A DNA stretch of 61,665 nucleotides from Caldilineaceae bacterium SB0664_bin_27 (GTDB taxonomy: Bacteria > Chloroflexota > Anaerolineae > Caldilineales > Caldilineaceae), in contig VXRG01000089.1 of assembly GCA_009838625.1 (NCBI GenBank), positions 1 to 61,665 of the forward strand, read 5' to 3'. Below, in pieces: positions 38,719 through 47,081 of this stretch. The notes beneath the pieces are model-generated. The model worked only from the letters and a program-made list of their open reading frames with translations. It ran no database searches and was not told where the DNA came from. Both the position numbers and the translations under genes were made by a program. How positions within the stretch are numbered: position 1 is the stretch's first letter; every line of letters begins with the position of its first letter.

Positions 38719-39129
38719 CTACAATGCATCGCTCCTGATCAGGCGCCTGCCTGCGGAGAATAGCAAGAGCGGGAGAGTAAGGTCGATCAGAATCCACAAC
38801 CATTGAAAGCTCACCAAAGGGTAAGACCAGCGGGAGCCTATCCAATTCCAAAGGAGCGCGGCAAGCAAGGCAACACCCCCGTAAAGCGCGATGTTCGTTT
38901 CAAGGTAGTCCCTTGTGAGGTTTTCCTCTCCCGAACTATCGATTTCAGTTTTCATGCGGAATGCAACCCATATCGTGACGAGAATTGCAATTACCATTAA
39001 AGGATCGAGGACAGACCAGATTTGGAATCCCACGCCTTCCTGCGCAGGGTCGTAGAACAGTATGGCCAGGAATTGGACCCAGACCACTACGGCCAAGATC
39101 TTCAGAAATGTCCCTAGAAACATTTTCAC
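38719..39129 (-). CDS. Small integral membrane protein, paralogue B
   Basis: A 136-residue four-helix membrane protein paralogous to the gene at 38015-38440: FYDPAQEGVGFQIWSVLDP and LLAALLWNWIGSRW align with its equivalents. AGGAGG precedes GTG 39129 by 9 nt; ATG 39123 is an alternative. A longer frame to 39234 would run into the promoter at 39205-39234, which supports the internal start. The function is unknown; the conserved DP, the acidic loop (EENLTRDYLETNIALYGG) and the tryptophans are the visible conserved features. Confidence 0.72.
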   Translation of the reverse strand: MKMFLGTFLKILAVVVWVQFLAILFYDPAQEGVGFQIWSVLDPLMVIAILVTIWVAFRMKTEIDSSGEENLTRDYLETNIALYGGVALLAALLWNWIGSRWSYPLVSFQWLWILIDLTLPLLLFSAGRRLIRSDAL

Positions 39130-39204
39130 GACTACTTCCCTCCTTTCCAGTTCTTTTTTGGCACTCATAGTTTGGAGCTTATTCACTGCTGTGCCTTCAC
39201 AAAT

Positions 39205-39234
39205 AGTATAAATTATTTGACAGTAAGTGGTCAA
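39205..39234 (-). promoter_or_regulatory. Sigma-70-type promoter of the tandem membrane-protein genes
   Basis: Minus-strand TTGACC (39229-39234) and TATACT (39205-39210) are 18 bp apart, about 75 bp before the GTG start at 39129. Confidence 0.55.
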
Positions 39235-40131
39235 TGTCCTGTCCCAGGCTTTCCAGTTGCCACTAAACGAGCCGAAATGGGAATGGAATCGGGGTCAGAA
39301 GGTATTCCAAACTCTCGGTGAGACCGTTCAGCCTCCATATCCGGGCAGGCCCAGTCTAGCGGCGGCAGGAAACGGATACGGACTCTTGTAGAGTTGCCGC
39401 GCGGGCGGAGATGAGCGGAACAGGCCCAAAGGCACCGTCTGAAATGTCCGGTCTTCGCGAGTCTTGTACAGCTTCTGCGGGGGACGTCAGATCATCATTT
39501 CGATGGTTGAGGGGCGGTCTTTCTGCGGTGCGGCGGTGTGCGCGAAAAGGGCCGCGAAAGTGTTGCACTTACCCAAATAGTGATGCACTTCAAGTTTTTG
39601 GGCTCCTGACCAGAGAGAAATTGGGCCAAAGCAGGCGAAAAACGGCGCGAAAAAAGTGCATCGATAGGGCTGCATCACTTTCATGCAAAAATCGGCGGAA
39701 ATGGAGGTGCCGCGGGAGCGACTCTTCGAGCTGATATTGGCCGGAAAATCGGTGCGGCAATGCGGTTGTTCGTGGCTGGCAGTGTAAAGCTTTTGTGAAG
39801 GTTTTGTTGACGTAATGTGAGTCGTACGGAACTGAACAGATACGGAACCCCTGAAGGCGAATTGAGAGCTACCGTCAGGCCCGGCACGGATGACAGAGGA
39901 AGTCCATGGGGAGGTGCGTAGCGATATATAATTGAATTGCAGAAGCGCCGTGCGCGGCACCCTTGCGGTCCACTACAACTCGCCCGATTCGGGCGCTTCG
40001 CAGTGCGGGAGTCTTAGTACCGACTTCAGGCGATTAAGTAGTGTTCCATCATCGAGGGCAACCAGGTGACTGAAATGCGCACTAGCCACCGTTTCGCTAA
40101 TCGATTCCCAAGTAAAGCGTCCCCGCTCAGG
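39235..40131. other. 0.9-kb region without a convincing gene
   Basis: Frames of up to 157 codons exist here but are rich in Ser, Thr, Cys and Phe, have no ribosome binding site and no recognisable motif. The region holds a cluster of AGTGnTGCACTT-type repeats (39557-39680). It may be a decayed gene, a repeat element, or a regulatory region shared by flanking operons. Confidence 0.5.
39557..39680. repeat. Repeated AGTGnTGCACTT motifs
   Basis: Two copies (AAGTGTTGCACTT at 39558-39570 and AGTGATGCACTT at 39579-39590) repeat at a 20-bp period, two helical turns. Related half sites AAGTGCATC (39654-39662) and GCATCACTT (39672-39680) follow in inverted relation. Each full copy is itself nearly palindromic (AAGTG...CACTT), like dimeric operator sites. 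Confidence 0.5.
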
Positions 40132-40782
40132 TTACTCTAAAGTAACGATGCCGAGAGGTGTCTCCAGTCTGGCCCGCATGGCCGGAGCGGGAGCGGCTGT
40201 CACCAGGATGTCGATGTGGAGGGCCGACAGCATCGGCTGCACCTCGGCAGGCCTGGGATGGAACAGGGAGAGTTCGAGCAGACGAACGCCCTGCGCCGAG
40301 GTAACAGACGGGTGAGGCGTTTCCTGTCCCCACTCGATCAGGAAAGGCACTATGCCGTCGCCTGGAGGCGGCCAGCCCTCTTGCGTCTCCGGCCGCTTTG
40401 TCGTGCGCCACTGCAGCTGTGCGCCATCCGGCCGGACGCGTCCTCCCTCAACCACCACACCGGGATCGTAGCCCGCGGCCTGGGAGGCGCTTGCAACATC
40501 CTCGAGCGAGGGCGCCAGCACAGCCCACGTCACCAACCTGGGAATCTTCAACAGGTCCAGACCGAAGGCCAGCGGCCCCTCGCCCTGCTGCGAAGCCTGT
40601 TCCGGGTCCGGCGCTATTACCTCCAGGTAGCAGGAGTTGCTCAAAGCCAAGAGCGCATTGTGCGTCCCATTGGGATGTTTGCCCCCAGCGGAAGGGCGTA
40701 CGCCGAAACGCACCGTCAGGTCGTCCACTGCTTCTTCAAGTACGGGCGCGGCATATACGAGATGATCGGGTGAAAGAGCCAT
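40132..40782 (-). CDS. Glyoxalase-like (VOC) domain protein
   Basis: A 216-residue protein of the Glyoxalase_3 type. The start MALSPDHLVYAAPVLEEAVDDL is the conserved first VOC strand with the metal histidine (His7); NALLALSNSCYLEVIAPD contains the second strand and glutamate, and the second half repeats the fold. No signal peptide. Enzymes or binding proteins of this group act on diverse small metabolites, so the substrate is unknown. Divergent from the PhyH gene at 40955, with 170 bp between; a plus-strand TATAAT is visible near 40839. Confidence 0.88.
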   Translation of the reverse strand: MALSPDHLVYAAPVLEEAVDDLTVRFGVRPSAGGKHPNGTHNALLALSNSCYLEVIAPDPEQASQQGEGPLAFGLDLLKIPRLVTWAVLAPSLEDVASASQAAGYDPGVVVEGGRVRPDGAQLQWRTTKRPETQEGWPPPGDGIVPFLIEWGQETPHPSVTSAQGVRLLELSLFHPRPAEVQPMLSALHIDILVTAAPAPAMRARLETPLGIVTLE

Positions 40783-40954
40783 AACTGTTGCGTCGAACCG
40801 CCTCCTGGTATCCTGTCAGCTTTCGGTATTGTATAATGGTCGAAACCTCCATAGACTCGGGCAACTTCCAGGTTCCGACTCATGGAGCAATTCGCGCTGC
40901 ATTGTAGCTTAACGAAAGTTGCGGCCAAAATAGACCAGACTCTAATCAGGAGAA

Positions 40955-41794
40955 ATGATGGGCACCAAGACGCAGAAACTGAGCGAAATCGATATCTTTC
41001 TGTTTGATCTTAGAGGATACCTGCTAATCAAGAATGCTATTACGGCCGAAGAGGTTGCCGCTTGTAACGGCGAGATGGACGCCATCCTGCCGTTGGAGGT
41101 GGGTCATTGGGCGGGTTACGTTCACGGCCACCAGTATGGAAGCGCAGACGGCCTCAACCTGCAGCAGATCTACGAGGCCGGCCCTGGTTTCGAGAATCTG
41201 ATCGACCACCCTTCCTGGTATGAGAAGGTCAAATACTTTGTGGGCGGAGAAGGGTCGTTCGATTTTCATCACGGGCCACTCTTTATCGACGAAAACTTCG
41301 CGAACCTGCGCGGGCCTGGTGAGGCAATCGGGATTCACTCAGGCGGGCATCACACCAGCAAACGCAACCAGTTCCGGTTTCACAACGGGCACTTCATGAA
41401 CGGCCAGATCAATGTTCTCGTCGCGCTCACCGACATCGGCCCCGGCGACGGCGGCACCATGGTGATCCCGGGCAGCCACAAATCCAACTTTCCGCCTCCT
41501 GCATACGACGAGCACAGCATTGGGCTGGGCGGGTCGGCCGACGCCATCATCGGCGCTGAGGAAATACACATGGACGCCGGCGACGCGCTCATTTTCGTTG
41601 ATACGATTTGCCACGGTTCCGCCCGGCGGTCTGTCAAGGGGGACCGCCGCGTCGTCGTCTACCGCTACGGACCGTCCTGGGGCATTTTCAGATTCGGCTA
41701 CCGGCCGTCGCCGGAGCTGCTGGAACGGCTGACGCCTGCCCGCCGGGAGATCGTCTGGCCTCACGAGGTGATGGAACGCAGCCCGCAAAAATAG
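40955..41794 (+). CDS. PhyH-family Fe/2-oxoglutarate enzyme lacking the metal Asp (H-x-G)
   Basis: A 279-residue member of the phytanoyl-CoA dioxygenase family. The double-stranded beta-helix core is clear: TDIGPGDGGTMVIPGSHKSNF and GDALIFVDTICHGSARR. The first iron motif, normally H-x-D, reads His128-Ser129-Gly130 (IGIHSGGHHT). The second His (His220) and the 2-oxoglutarate arginine (Arg231/232) are present. Gly in place of Asp opens a coordination site for halide in SyrB2/WelO5-type halogenases; whether that applies here is inference. The start has GGAG 5 nt upstream. It is followed by an aldo/keto reductase on the other strand. Substrate unknown. Confidence 0.88.
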   Translation: MMGTKTQKLSEIDIFLFDLRGYLLIKNAITAEEVAACNGEMDAILPLEVGHWAGYVHGHQYGSADGLNLQQIYEAGPGFENLIDHPSWYEKVKYFVGGEGSFDFHHGPLFIDENFANLRGPGEAIGIHSGGHHTSKRNQFRFHNGHFMNGQINVLVALTDIGPGDGGTMVIPGSHKSNFPPPAYDEHSIGLGGSADAIIGAEEIHMDAGDALIFVDTICHGSARRSVKGDRRVVVYRYGPSWGIFRFGYRPSPELLERLTPARREIVWPHEVMERSPQK

Positions 41795-41805
41795 GCGCCA
41801 ATACG

Positions 41806-42792
41806 CTATCTCATGCGTGTAGGGGCATACCACATGTCGAGGTTCGCCCCCACGGCCTCCCTGACAGACCGTGTCACCGCGTCCAGTCGCTGCAGGATGT
41901 CGTCGCTTAAGGTCAATTCAAGCGACGGCAGGTTTCGCCTGACCTCTTCGGCATTGCGCGCACCGACCAGCAAAGACGTAACGCCAGCCTGCTGACGCAG
42001 CCAGGCCAGAGACACGGCGGCCATCGGTTCGCCCAGCTCCAGGGCAGTTTCCCGGACTTTGGACACGGCGGCAAAGAGTTCCTCTTCCATGCCGGGTTCG
42101 CCGTGCTCGGCGAGTCGTCGCTTGCCGGAGTAGTGACGTGTGCGGGCAAGTCCTTCGGGCACGTCGTCTGCCGCGGCGTAGCGGCCGGTCAGGACGCCTT
42201 GCGCGAGCGGGCTATAGCAGATAACGCCGATGCCGTTCTCGCGGCACATGGGAAGCACCGTCCTCTCGATGCTCCGCCACACCAGGCTGTAGGGCAGCTG
42301 ATCGGTTACGCACTGACCCAGGGCCAGCATTTCGGTCAGATCCCGGTCGGCAAAGTTGCACACGCCGTAGGCCCGGATCTTTCCATCCGACTGCAGACCA
42401 TCCAATGCGCCGACCGTCTCGGCGAGAGGTACATCCCAGTTGGGCCAGTGAATCTGATACAGATCGATATAGTCTGACTGTAGCGCGAGCAGACTGCGTT
42501 CGCATGCGTCGACAAGGTCTCCCGGCGCCAGGTTGCGTGCGCTTACCTTGGTGGCAATGACAGCTTCATGCCTTCGGCCCTTTAGCCCCTGGCCCAGCAC
42601 CTCCTCGGACCGAGGGTAGTTTTCTGCGGTATCAAAAAAGTTGATGCCGGAGTCCAGGGCGGCGTGGACGGCCGCGATCGAATCGGCATCCGCCTGGTCG
42701 CCCCAGACCTTACCGCCCGAAAAAGGCCAGCAGCCCAATGCAATGGGCGACACCTGGATATCAGCCCGTCTCCCTAACGCTCTGTACTCCAT
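41806..42792 (-). CDS. Aldo/keto reductase
   Basis: A 328-residue NADPH-dependent aldo/keto reductase. Catalytic tetrad residues are visible: Asp in INFFDTAENYP with Tyr, Lys in EAVIATKVS, and His in YQIHWPNWD. The cofactor-binding GVTSLLVGARNAEEVRRNL is near the C-terminus. The MEYRALGRRADIQVSPIALG start is the usual family opening. AGGGAGG lies upstream. It reduces aldehydes or ketones. Tail to tail with the PhyH gene (11 bp apart). Confidence 0.95.
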   Translation of the reverse strand: MEYRALGRRADIQVSPIALGCWPFSGGKVWGDQADADSIAAVHAALDSGINFFDTAENYPRSEEVLGQGLKGRRHEAVIATKVSARNLAPGDLVDACERSLLALQSDYIDLYQIHWPNWDVPLAETVGALDGLQSDGKIRAYGVCNFADRDLTEMLALGQCVTDQLPYSLVWRSIERTVLPMCRENGIGVICYSPLAQGVLTGRYAAADDVPEGLARTRHYSGKRRLAEHGEPGMEEELFAAVSKVRETALELGEPMAAVSLAWLRQQAGVTSLLVGARNAEEVRRNLPSLELTLSDDILQRLDAVTRSVREAVGANLDMWYAPTRMR

Positions 42793-42926
42793 CGACGATT
42801 GCCTCCCTTCAATGGATTGCTGCGACTACGCTACCCTAACCCCGCGGCTTTTGCAAGGCGAATTTTCGTGGTACTCTCTAGGACGAATTAGCTTCAGAAT
42901 CTAAACAGATACGGTCGGTAAATTAA

Positions 42927-44009
42927 ATGCCAAGCATCCGCAGTCAACTCTTCAAATTTTACTTTCGCGTGCGCAACAGCCGTCTTCCCCTCGACCGGCC
43001 TATTCCGGACCAGCGTGAAACCATGGACCGCCGCGGACACAAGCTCCTCCCCATGGCAGAGGAGACGCTTGCCGCGCCGGTCGACGCATTCGGCGTCCCG
43101 GCAGAATGGATCGATCGGCAAAACACCAGGTCAGACCGGGCTTTTCTCTATCTGCACGGCGGCGGCTACTTTATCGGCTCCTGCATGTCCCATCGGGGCT
43201 TCGCCTCGCACCTTGCCAAGTCGTCTCGTTGCCGCCTGCTGTTGCCCGAATACCGCCTGGCGCCCGAGCACATTTTCCCCGCAGCCCTTCTCGACGCACG
43301 TGCCGCCTACAGATTCCTGCTGGCGCAGGGATATACGCACGACCGCATCGTCGTGGGAGGCGAATCATCCGGCGGGGGACTTACGCTGGCGCTTCTGCAA
43401 ACACTCAGGGATGAAGGGATGCCAATGCCGGCCGGCGCGGTTCTGCTTTCGCCGTGGACCGATCTGAAGGGGACGGGACACAGCCTACAATCTCGCGCCA
43501 GGCAGGATCCTTGGCTGCGTCCCGCCGGCATTCCCCTGCTGGCGAATCGGTACCGCGGCAGCACCCCGGTCGATCATCCTCTGGTTTCTCCGCTCTACGG
43601 TGACATGACAGGATTTCCGCCACTCCTGATTCACGCCGGAAACGACGAGATCCTGCGCGACGACGCAACGCGTCTGGAAGCCAGGGCAAGATCGGCCGGC
43701 GTTGAGGTTACGAGCAAGATCTGGATGGGAATGTGGCACGCCTTTCATGCATTCTACCCCTGGGCGCCCGAAGCGTTGTTGGCGCACCGGGAGATTGGAG
43801 AATGGGTCGCTGCCAGGATGGAGACAGTACCTGAGACTGACAGAAAGATAGAGAGTGGGTATGATTCGATCAGCCGACGTTCGAACCGACGCCGAAGCGC
43901 GCAGCTGGGAAGCGCGGCTCAATCGCGAGCGACCGCAGAGGACGATGGCCGCGGACTGGATCGCCGCCCGGATCAGAGCTGGCAACCGGAACTCACCACG
44001 GGTCGTTGA
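42927..44009 (+). CDS. Alpha/beta hydrolase (HSL-type esterase), apparent read-through at C-terminus
   Basis: A 360-residue esterase of the hormone-sensitive lipase type. HGGGYFIGS forms the oxyanion hole, GESSGGGL carries the nucleophile serine (near residue 150), LIHAGNDEILRDDA the aspartate and MWHAFHAF the histidine. The fold should end near EWVAARMET (residue 300). The final 50-60 residues are Arg/Ser-rich without family match and overlap the downstream methyltransferase by about 150 nt in another frame. This suggests a lost stop codon or a frameshift near 43850, natural or from assembly. It hydrolyses acyl esters; the substrate is unknown. Confidence 0.88.
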   Translation: MPSIRSQLFKFYFRVRNSRLPLDRPIPDQRETMDRRGHKLLPMAEETLAAPVDAFGVPAEWIDRQNTRSDRAFLYLHGGGYFIGSCMSHRGFASHLAKSSRCRLLLPEYRLAPEHIFPAALLDARAAYRFLLAQGYTHDRIVVGGESSGGGLTLALLQTLRDEGMPMPAGAVLLSPWTDLKGTGHSLQSRARQDPWLRPAGIPLLANRYRGSTPVDHPLVSPLYGDMTGFPPLLIHAGNDEILRDDATRLEARARSAGVEVTSKIWMGMWHAFHAFYPWAPEALLAHREIGEWVAARMETVPETDRKIESGYDSISRRSNRRRSAQLGSAAQSRATAEDDGRGLDRRPDQSWQPELTTGR

Positions 44010-44544
44010 GCTGGCATGCGGCGCCGGCTTTCTCGCCGATCGCCTTCAGCAGCAGCTGCCGGGAATCCGCTACTGCGGCTTCGATCTTTCGTCTCACCTG
44101 ACAGACCATGCCAGGCGTCGGTTTCAAACAGAAAGCGAAGAGCGGCGCGACGGAAGTGTTCTGGTGTTTCATCGCGCCAATCTCGTGACCGATGACTGGA
44201 CCTCCCAGCTGGTCGACTTGGGCTGGGACGGAGAGGTCGACGCCTTCGTTTCGATCCAGGCTCTGCATGATTTGGGCGAGATTGGGCGGCAGAAGCAAGT
44301 CTTGAAACAGGCGCACCGACTGCTGCGTGCAGGCGGGTTGCTGGCCTACGCCGATCTGCTGTTCGACGCCGAAAGCCCTCATTCCAGCCGGTACAGCAAA
44401 GACGAGCATGAAGAGATGCTTCAATCCTGCGGATACTCTAATTCCGGCGATCTGTCGACCGACCGTGGCGGCGAAGGGTCCGGGCGTCAAGGATTTGAAA
44501 CGGACAGCTTTGGCGATCTTGGCTGTTTTGTTTGCTACAAATGA
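43861..44544 (+). CDS. Class I SAM-dependent methyltransferase, first of two
   Basis: A 227-residue methyltransferase. Motif I is VVELACGAGFLADRL (residues about 46-60), with the acidic Asp in CGFDLSS after strand 2. VDAFVSIQALHDLG (motif IV) and HRLLRAGGLLAYAD (post-motif) follow. ATG 43861 is preferred; a GTG 6 nt earlier is possible. Much of its 5' part lies inside the over-long hydrolase frame, but motif I must be coded here, so this gene is real. It is coupled by an ATGA overlap to the next methyltransferase. Confidence 0.87.
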   Translation: MIRSADVRTDAEARSWEARLNRERPQRTMAADWIAARIRAGNRNSPRVVELACGAGFLADRLQQQLPGIRYCGFDLSSHLTDHARRRFQTESEERRDGSVLVFHRANLVTDDWTSQLVDLGWDGEVDAFVSIQALHDLGEIGRQKQVLKQAHRLLRAGGLLAYADLLFDAESPHSSRYSKDEHEEMLQSCGYSNSGDLSTDRGGEGSGRQGFETDSFGDLGCFVCYK

Positions 44545-45422
44545 AGACTCTCGCTGCTGAAGCCAGCTGCGGCAAGACAATAGAGACCGGCGAACCTGCT
44601 GTTCAGGCCTTGAGTCCCTACTACGGCTGCGGCGACCAGCTCAAGGCAAAGCACGCCGGGACGGTCATGGTGTCCGGGCGCAGGCTGGAGAATTGGGCTC
44701 TCGAACTGTCGCCTGTTCGTTCCGGCGCGATTGTCTTGGACGCTGGATGCGGCTGGGGAAGATTTACCTGGACGTTAGTCGAAGCATTCGGTGTGAAGTC
44801 GACTGACATTGCTTGCGTCGACAGTTCGCATGGCATGCTGGTAACCGCCGCCGAGGAAGCGAAACTTCGCAGTCATCGCCCTGAGATCATCTGTGCCGGC
44901 ATTCAGGCCCTGCCCTTTCCACGCGGATATTTCGACGGCGCGATGGCCAACCACGTGCTATACCATCTGTCGAACATCGTGGAGGGAGTACGTGAGTTGG
45001 CAAGGGTTTTGAAAGAGGATGGCTGGCTCCTGGCAACAACCAATAGCGACGAAGTCGACGTTCCCCTGCTGGCGTTCCACTACTCTGCTCTCGACAAACT
45101 CGGTATCGACTACGAACGCGAGGCCCGTTCTTCGTTTTCCATGGAGAACGGAGGAGAAGCGCTGAGCAAAAGCTTCAGAGAGATCGACCGTTTTTACTTT
45201 GAGGACGAAACCCGGTACTCCACCGCGGAAGAATTCCTTGCGAGCTACAGAACGATTGGCCGTTACCGCAACCTGCTTGCGCGCAAGGATATCGATGCCA
45301 ACAAAAAGCGGCAGCTGCCGCTCCTGGTCCAACAACAGGCCGAAGCGGTCATTCGCAAGAAAGGCGTGCTGCGCTCTGAGGTACGAATGGGGGCATTTGT
45401 CTGCAGAGGGCCGAAGCAATGA
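44541..45422 (+). CDS. Class I SAM-dependent methyltransferase, second of two
   Basis: A 293-residue Methyltransf_11-like enzyme. Motif I is IVLDAGCGWGRFTWTL, motif II is IACVDSSHGML, and FDGAMANHVLYHLSNI with LARVLKEDGWLLATTN complete the fold. The C-terminal 110 residues form a cap seen in small-molecule methyltransferases. ATG 44541 overlaps the stop of the previous gene (ATGA), so translation is coupled. The two methyltransferases differ clearly in sequence and are not a recent duplication. With the hydrolase they form a possible three-gene modification unit. Confidence 0.9.
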   Translation: MKTLAAEASCGKTIETGEPAVQALSPYYGCGDQLKAKHAGTVMVSGRRLENWALELSPVRSGAIVLDAGCGWGRFTWTLVEAFGVKSTDIACVDSSHGMLVTAAEEAKLRSHRPEIICAGIQALPFPRGYFDGAMANHVLYHLSNIVEGVRELARVLKEDGWLLATTNSDEVDVPLLAFHYSALDKLGIDYEREARSSFSMENGGEALSKSFREIDRFYFEDETRYSTAEEFLASYRTIGRYRNLLARKDIDANKKRQLPLLVQQQAEAVIRKKGVLRSEVRMGAFVCRGPKQ

Positions 45423-45504
45423 CGCCTTAAGCTGATATGTTTACAGGGAATAACAGGGAAGGCAACCTTCAATTGGAGGCTGCCTCCAGATGGGAGAACC
45501 AGAA

Positions 45505-46032
45505 ATGTCAACACTCAATCCGGAAAGTGACGTCGCAAAACTGATGGCGAGGCCCACGAACTCCGGAACTGTAGAATGGATCGGTCTGCGTAGCGAGCGA
45601 CGCGGTCCGCTGAAGTCCGTAACCGAGGCCGAGGCAGTGCCTGGAAAAGGGCTCGCAGGCGACCATTTTCACGGCCAGGGTGACGGCAAGCGCCAGGTGA
45701 CTCTGATTCAGGGTGAGCACCTCGACGCGGTCGGTGTATTCCTGCGGGGTTCCTCTGCGGACCCGTCTATGACGAGGCGCAACATTGTCGTGCGCGGCAT
45801 CAACCTGTTCAGCTTGCAGGATCGCCAATTTCGCATAGGAGATGTCGTTCTCGAACACACGGGACCTTGCCACCCCTGCAGCCGCATGGAGGAAAATCTC
45901 GGGCCGGGCGGCTACAACGCAATGCGCGGGCACGGAGGCATCACCGCCAGCGTCGTTGAAGGCGGCGCCATCCGGGTTGGCGATGCAGTCGAAAAGCTTC
46001 TGTTGGGCGAGGCGTCGGAGGAGGGCGGCTAA
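45505..46032 (+). CDS. MOSC domain protein
   Basis: A 175-residue stand-alone MOSC (MoCo sulfurase C-terminal) protein. GKGLAGDHFHGQGDGKRQVTLI is split here as GKGLAGDHFHG and GKRQVTLIQGEHLDAV; RRNIVVRGINLFSLQ and the conserved cysteine in TGPCHPCSRMEE follow. Such proteins bind the molybdenum cofactor or transfer sulfur, and some are YiiM-like reductase partners. I chose ATG 45505 (GGGAG 8 nt before) over ATG 45490. Convergent with the glycosyltransferase, overlapping by 4 bp. Confidence 0.92.
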   Translation: MSTLNPESDVAKLMARPTNSGTVEWIGLRSERRGPLKSVTEAEAVPGKGLAGDHFHGQGDGKRQVTLIQGEHLDAVGVFLRGSSADPSMTRRNIVVRGINLFSLQDRQFRIGDVVLEHTGPCHPCSRMEENLGPGGYNAMRGHGGITASVVEGGAIRVGDAVEKLLLGEASEEGG

Positions 46033-46988
46033 CCGCCGGCCCGAACAAGCGGAGCAAATACAGCCCGCAGGCTTTCGGCTTCGTCATTCGGATCGTCGTA
46101 TGCGCGGGCTGTTTCAAGGCCCTTATCCGCAATCCGAGCATAGGCGTCGGGATCGCCCGCGAGGCTGCGCAATACGGTCTCAAGTTTCCGTCCAAGCGCG
46201 GGGACGTTGCCGTTTTCGACGAGGATACAGTTCTGCGCCGGCCCTTCCGCTTCCATGTAAACGCTGCCGCCGACGCCGTTGTAACCTACGACCAGGCAGC
46301 CGCAGGCCATCGCCTCCAGCACGGACGTATTCATGCCCTCCTGCATATTGGTAGTGACGTAGACTGTCGCTTCGCGCAGGTTTCGCGCGTATTCGTCTTC
46401 GCTCAGCTCGCGCAGAGGCATCCACTCGAAGCGGGTGAAAGGGTCGCCCTTCGCTAGCAGGACCTGGTGGAGCCAGGCAGCCGAACGCTCCTTGCGGGTG
46501 AGGTAGCAGATCTTGGGCCTCTTTGCCTCCCGGTCAAAGTAGTATCGGTCGGGCGTTACAAACTCATGGATGAGAGTGGCGTCGATTCCCATGCTCCAGT
46601 GAAGGTAGTCCTGGATGAGAGGCGACTTGGTGATGACGCGGCGGATGCCGAAACCGGGCCACGTCTGTCCCGGCGGCAGATTCCAGTAGGTGGGGGACCA
46701 GCTCAGGGCGATCACGATTCGCTCGCCGGAAAACCTGGCGGTCTGCTGCATGACCTGCGGCATCACTTCCGGAATGACGAGGATGTCCTCGGGCGTAAAG
46801 CTGGGACGCTCGGATAGCCACAGAGTCGGCGCCTCGTAACCATGCCACGTCACGCAGAAGGGATGCTTCTGGTGAACGATTCTGGCGTCGAAGCCCAACT
46901 CCACCAGACCGTGCACATGGCGGTAGAGCGTCTTTATTCCTCCAGATGGCTGGGGGAAGTCGGGGCAAAAGTAGAGGATGCGTGACAT
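46029..46988 (-). CDS. Glycosyltransferase, family-4-like
   Basis: A 319-residue GT-B glycosyltransferase. The N-terminal domain opens with SRILYFCPDFPQPSGGIKTLYRH (donor/acceptor loop SGGIKTL), and the C-terminal nucleotide-sugar part contains EGMNTSVLEAMACGCLVVGY, the E-x7-E signature of GT4. ATG 46988 (MSRILYF) is preferred; the frame extends to 47063 but those residues look like untranslated leader and overlap the region of the divergent gene. It probably adds a sugar to a polysaccharide or lipid; no other cell-wall gene is near. Confidence 0.85.
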   Translation of the reverse strand: MSRILYFCPDFPQPSGGIKTLYRHVHGLVELGFDARIVHQKHPFCVTWHGYEAPTLWLSERPSFTPEDILVIPEVMPQVMQQTARFSGERIVIALSWSPTYWNLPPGQTWPGFGIRRVITKSPLIQDYLHWSMGIDATLIHEFVTPDRYYFDREAKRPKICYLTRKERSAAWLHQVLLAKGDPFTRFEWMPLRELSEDEYARNLREATVYVTTNMQEGMNTSVLEAMACGCLVVGYNGVGGSVYMEAEGPAQNCILVENGNVPALGRKLETVLRSLAGDPDAYARIADKGLETARAYDDPNDEAESLRAVFAPLVRAGG

Positions 46989-47081
46989 CGATGCCATTGC
47001 CTCTTGGAGCATGAATCCGACAGTCTCGTTGCCGCCGTCCGTCAAATGGCAGAAGGCTGGCAAATCGCAAAGGAGGTTCCA

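Noticed and set aside
39487..39960. 157-codon minus-strand frame in the 0.9-kb gap
   Set aside because: Composition (Ser/Thr/Cys/Phe) unlike the other proteins, no ribosome binding site, and it spans the repeat cluster. A decayed gene cannot be excluded.
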